Made by a program: the position numbers and the translations under genes | Source of the DNA: Clostridiales bacterium UBA735 | GTDB taxonomy: Bacteria > Bacillota > Clostridia > Oscillospirales > Oscillospiraceae | Assembly: GCA_002298695.1 (NCBI GenBank) | Contig: DBLB01000202.1 | Coordinates: forward strand, 1-23,281 | Length of the DNA: 23,281 nt | Direction: 5' to 3' | The notes under the pieces: generated by a model | Database searches by the model: none | The model's input: only the letters and a program-made list of their open reading frames with translations | What the model was told of the DNA's origin: nothing | Shown here: piece after piece, positions 22,901 to 23,281 of the stretch | Position numbering within the stretch: the first letter of the stretch is position 1 | How the letters are laid out: each line of letters starts with the position of its first letter

Positions 22901-23190
22901 ACGACGGCGGCAATGTGGATCCCACCACGCCCATCTTCCGCGACATCGTCCTCGGCGAGAGCATCGAGTCCGTCTTCGACAAATTCCCCTGCACCGACCG
23001 GGAGCTGAAGCAGTGGGAGCTCCAGACCGTCTATGACGACGGCGAAGGCCACACCGCCGACCTGCAATTCGTGGCGAACAGCTTCTATGCGCTGCGCTTC
23101 TGCACGCCGGAGGGCTATACCGCCATGATCACCTTCGCCCACGCAGACAACACCGTCAAGTCTATCGATCTTTACGCACCCGGCATGTAA
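19936..23190 (+). CDS. BlaR1-like M56 metallopeptidase with very long repeat-bearing sensor region
   Basis: 1084 residues, against roughly 600 for classical BlaR1. The first 300 residues match M56: N-terminal helices, the zinc motif HEQTH (200-204), and ARTDAELCCDED with Glu241 as likely third ligand. A membrane helix near 300-320 then leads outside. The outer ~750 residues show no penicillin-binding S-x-x-K domain. They hold about five diverged repeats anchored at Tyr386, Tyr480, Tyr584, Tyr676 and Tyr775. Each has a helix like YLLRHYDQL, a G-aromatic turn and a conserved tryptophan strand (DTVWEPV, NTTWSLR, DIRWELL, GARWTIR). Two GMSYDEA/VLGESIE-type beta-rich units, reminiscent of BamE/DUF4309 folds, close the protein. 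Predicted role: detect an extracellular signal and cleave the BlaI-type repressor. The signal is unknown. Confidence 0.9.
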   Translation: MIEWFVSSAILLAVLIALHYLLRGRVSPKLQYALWALALVRLLLPFSVGQSAASVENLVPETQHYVLYTAPRTDAAAETPAVSQQNAAQPPMQLLPAQQAAETQKAVRGGSVLDLKTVLTILWAVGAAGVLVWFFGFNLAFGHALRKDAELFAPALPGCPAIYISRAAASPCLFGFLRPAIYLTPDSAADESLRRHCIAHEQTHYHHGDHIWALLRGVCLALHWFDPLAWWSAHLARTDAELCCDEDAIRLLGETERADYGRTLIRMTCRTRVDPLSAATTMSGRGSQLKERVRAIAKHPKTAVPVLVAVLLIAAIAAGCTMTGAKQKDAAENTTVSSGSETTSDTETTRRDLIVARLTNVIPIEAPGVNPAEPSTAKAVNAFADYLLRHYDQLDARGFFADDTVWEPVTLDDQEFHLVIRGKDGNTLDIISYNAQYDIAGDAAYRCSQAMTSALPGYDPGIGEYVQSTQVRPSVQFASYLAEHGKEWQDSGIWDYNTTWSLRKLDDQILLHISDLPDGSTETFSMDCDTLAVTHEPVDLDKRKTAIEAKLDAALASDIVRDDTYWFPLRELDAEKQQAALTAYTVWLVDNYDALLQNGALEDDIRWELLATEAGEGNLVMRSDETRTPYFYDCLYYDAETGHVDDFDTRLMSALKESNVQDPELALTAQATFDAYFRDHYDELEPLGIFRYGARWTIRLTDGDLFLDAETLTGGTEQFIFTPDTGFVQRSDDTTGPQASVWFDFAVGWRLDDLPVFSEALYPENNGVPDAASEYLMWLYTTNMDGLKAQGYMDADWVETTIQAHFPIRRLSMDDTASMPLRDGKYALPEDVSAQKPLVRLDSLEADVSDDRTVYTAKYTFFSAGHEIADEAEWQQLRANILAGDLFGLQEAHVDTFEFYFDNGQPVFLSHSELMICASYNSAMPLQAEEFTLPHALRFGMSYDEALRLCGSHAENEDSGDGWKSFQCEGYRYVFYDDALSCVYIRSVDDGGNVDPTTPIFRDIVLGESIESVFDKFPCTDRELKQWELQTVYDDGEGHTADLQFVANSFYALRFCTPEGYTAMITFAHADNTVKSIDLYAPGM

Positions 23191-23281
23191 ATTTTCCAAA
23201 CTTTGCAACGAACTCCCTCCAAATTCGTCTTTCTCAATGAGACCAGGGCAACACCGCTCAATTCGGCAAGCAGATTCGGCG
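23191..23281. other. Right-edge stretch, nothing recognised
   Basis: The 91 bases after the M56 stop codon hold no gene, clear hairpin or promoter. Confidence 0.5.

Noticed and set aside
19936..23190. Beta-lactam sensor (true BlaR1/MecR1)
   Set aside because: Only the M56 protease half matches. The long outer region lacks the penicillin-binding motifs, and no beta-lactamase or PBP gene is nearby.
21277..23208. 643-residue open frame on the - strand
   Set aside because: Antisense to the M56 gene, with no domain and no ribosome binding site at its start.
1..23281. CRISPR array, tRNA, rRNA or insertion sequence
   Set aside because: No regularly spaced direct repeats, cloverleaf-like sequence, rRNA-like stretch or transposase was seen on either strand.

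Overview
The window looks like chromosomal DNA from a GC-rich anaerobic gut Firmicute, probably Clostridia of the Oscillospiraceae/Ruminococcaceae type. This is inferred from the mix of families (TRAP transporter, URO-D-like protein, split transketolase, LytTR, BlaI/M56, SLH repeat), from AGGAGG-type ribosome binding sites and from consensus sigma-A promoters. No rRNA, tRNA, CRISPR array, IS element or prophage gene was seen.

Left part (1-5600): a pair of half-size chromate-type transporters on the + strand; a CNNM/CorC-HlyC membrane protein on the - strand, whose mRNA has a ~215-nt leader that folds on paper into a riboswitch-like three-way junction ending at the Shine-Dalgarno; and a small stress-type locus, in which a MerR regulator (NmlR/AdhR-like) diverges from an operon of a RibD-C/DHFR-like reductase and an aldo/keto reductase. 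The operon promoter has the 19-bp spacer and the dyad typical of MerR control.

Middle (5600-7100): the decayed 3' end of an S-layer-homology (SLH) protein gene, a run of about six adjacent hairpins, and an orphan LytTR-PAS regulator.

Right-middle (7110-17780) is the main accessory block, apparently one catabolic locus. On the - strand, in transcription order, are a FadR-type GntR regulator, a LarA-like nickel-pincer racemase/epimerase, a zinc alcohol/polyol dehydrogenase, a complete TRAP transporter (binding protein, small and large permease), a URO-D-superfamily protein, and transketolase N- and C-terminal subunits. Divergently, on the + strand, is a sugar-phosphate isomerase/epimerase-like TIM barrel. 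A hydroxy-acid or sugar-acid substrate would be taken up by TRAP, epimerised or oxidised by the LarA homologue, dehydrogenase and isomerase, and passed to transketolase as a ketose phosphate. The substrate cannot be read from sequence. A near-identical 21-bp element lies in front of the regulator and of the dehydrogenase, suggesting one regulon.

Right end (17990-23190): a MATE efflux pump with a dyad inside its promoter, then a BlaI/MecI-type repressor overlapping a very large BlaR1-like M56 metallopeptidase. Its ~750-residue outer part has no recognisable beta-lactam-binding domain. Instead it holds about five diverged ~97-residue repeats and two C-terminal beta-rich units, so it looks like a sensor for an unknown signal.
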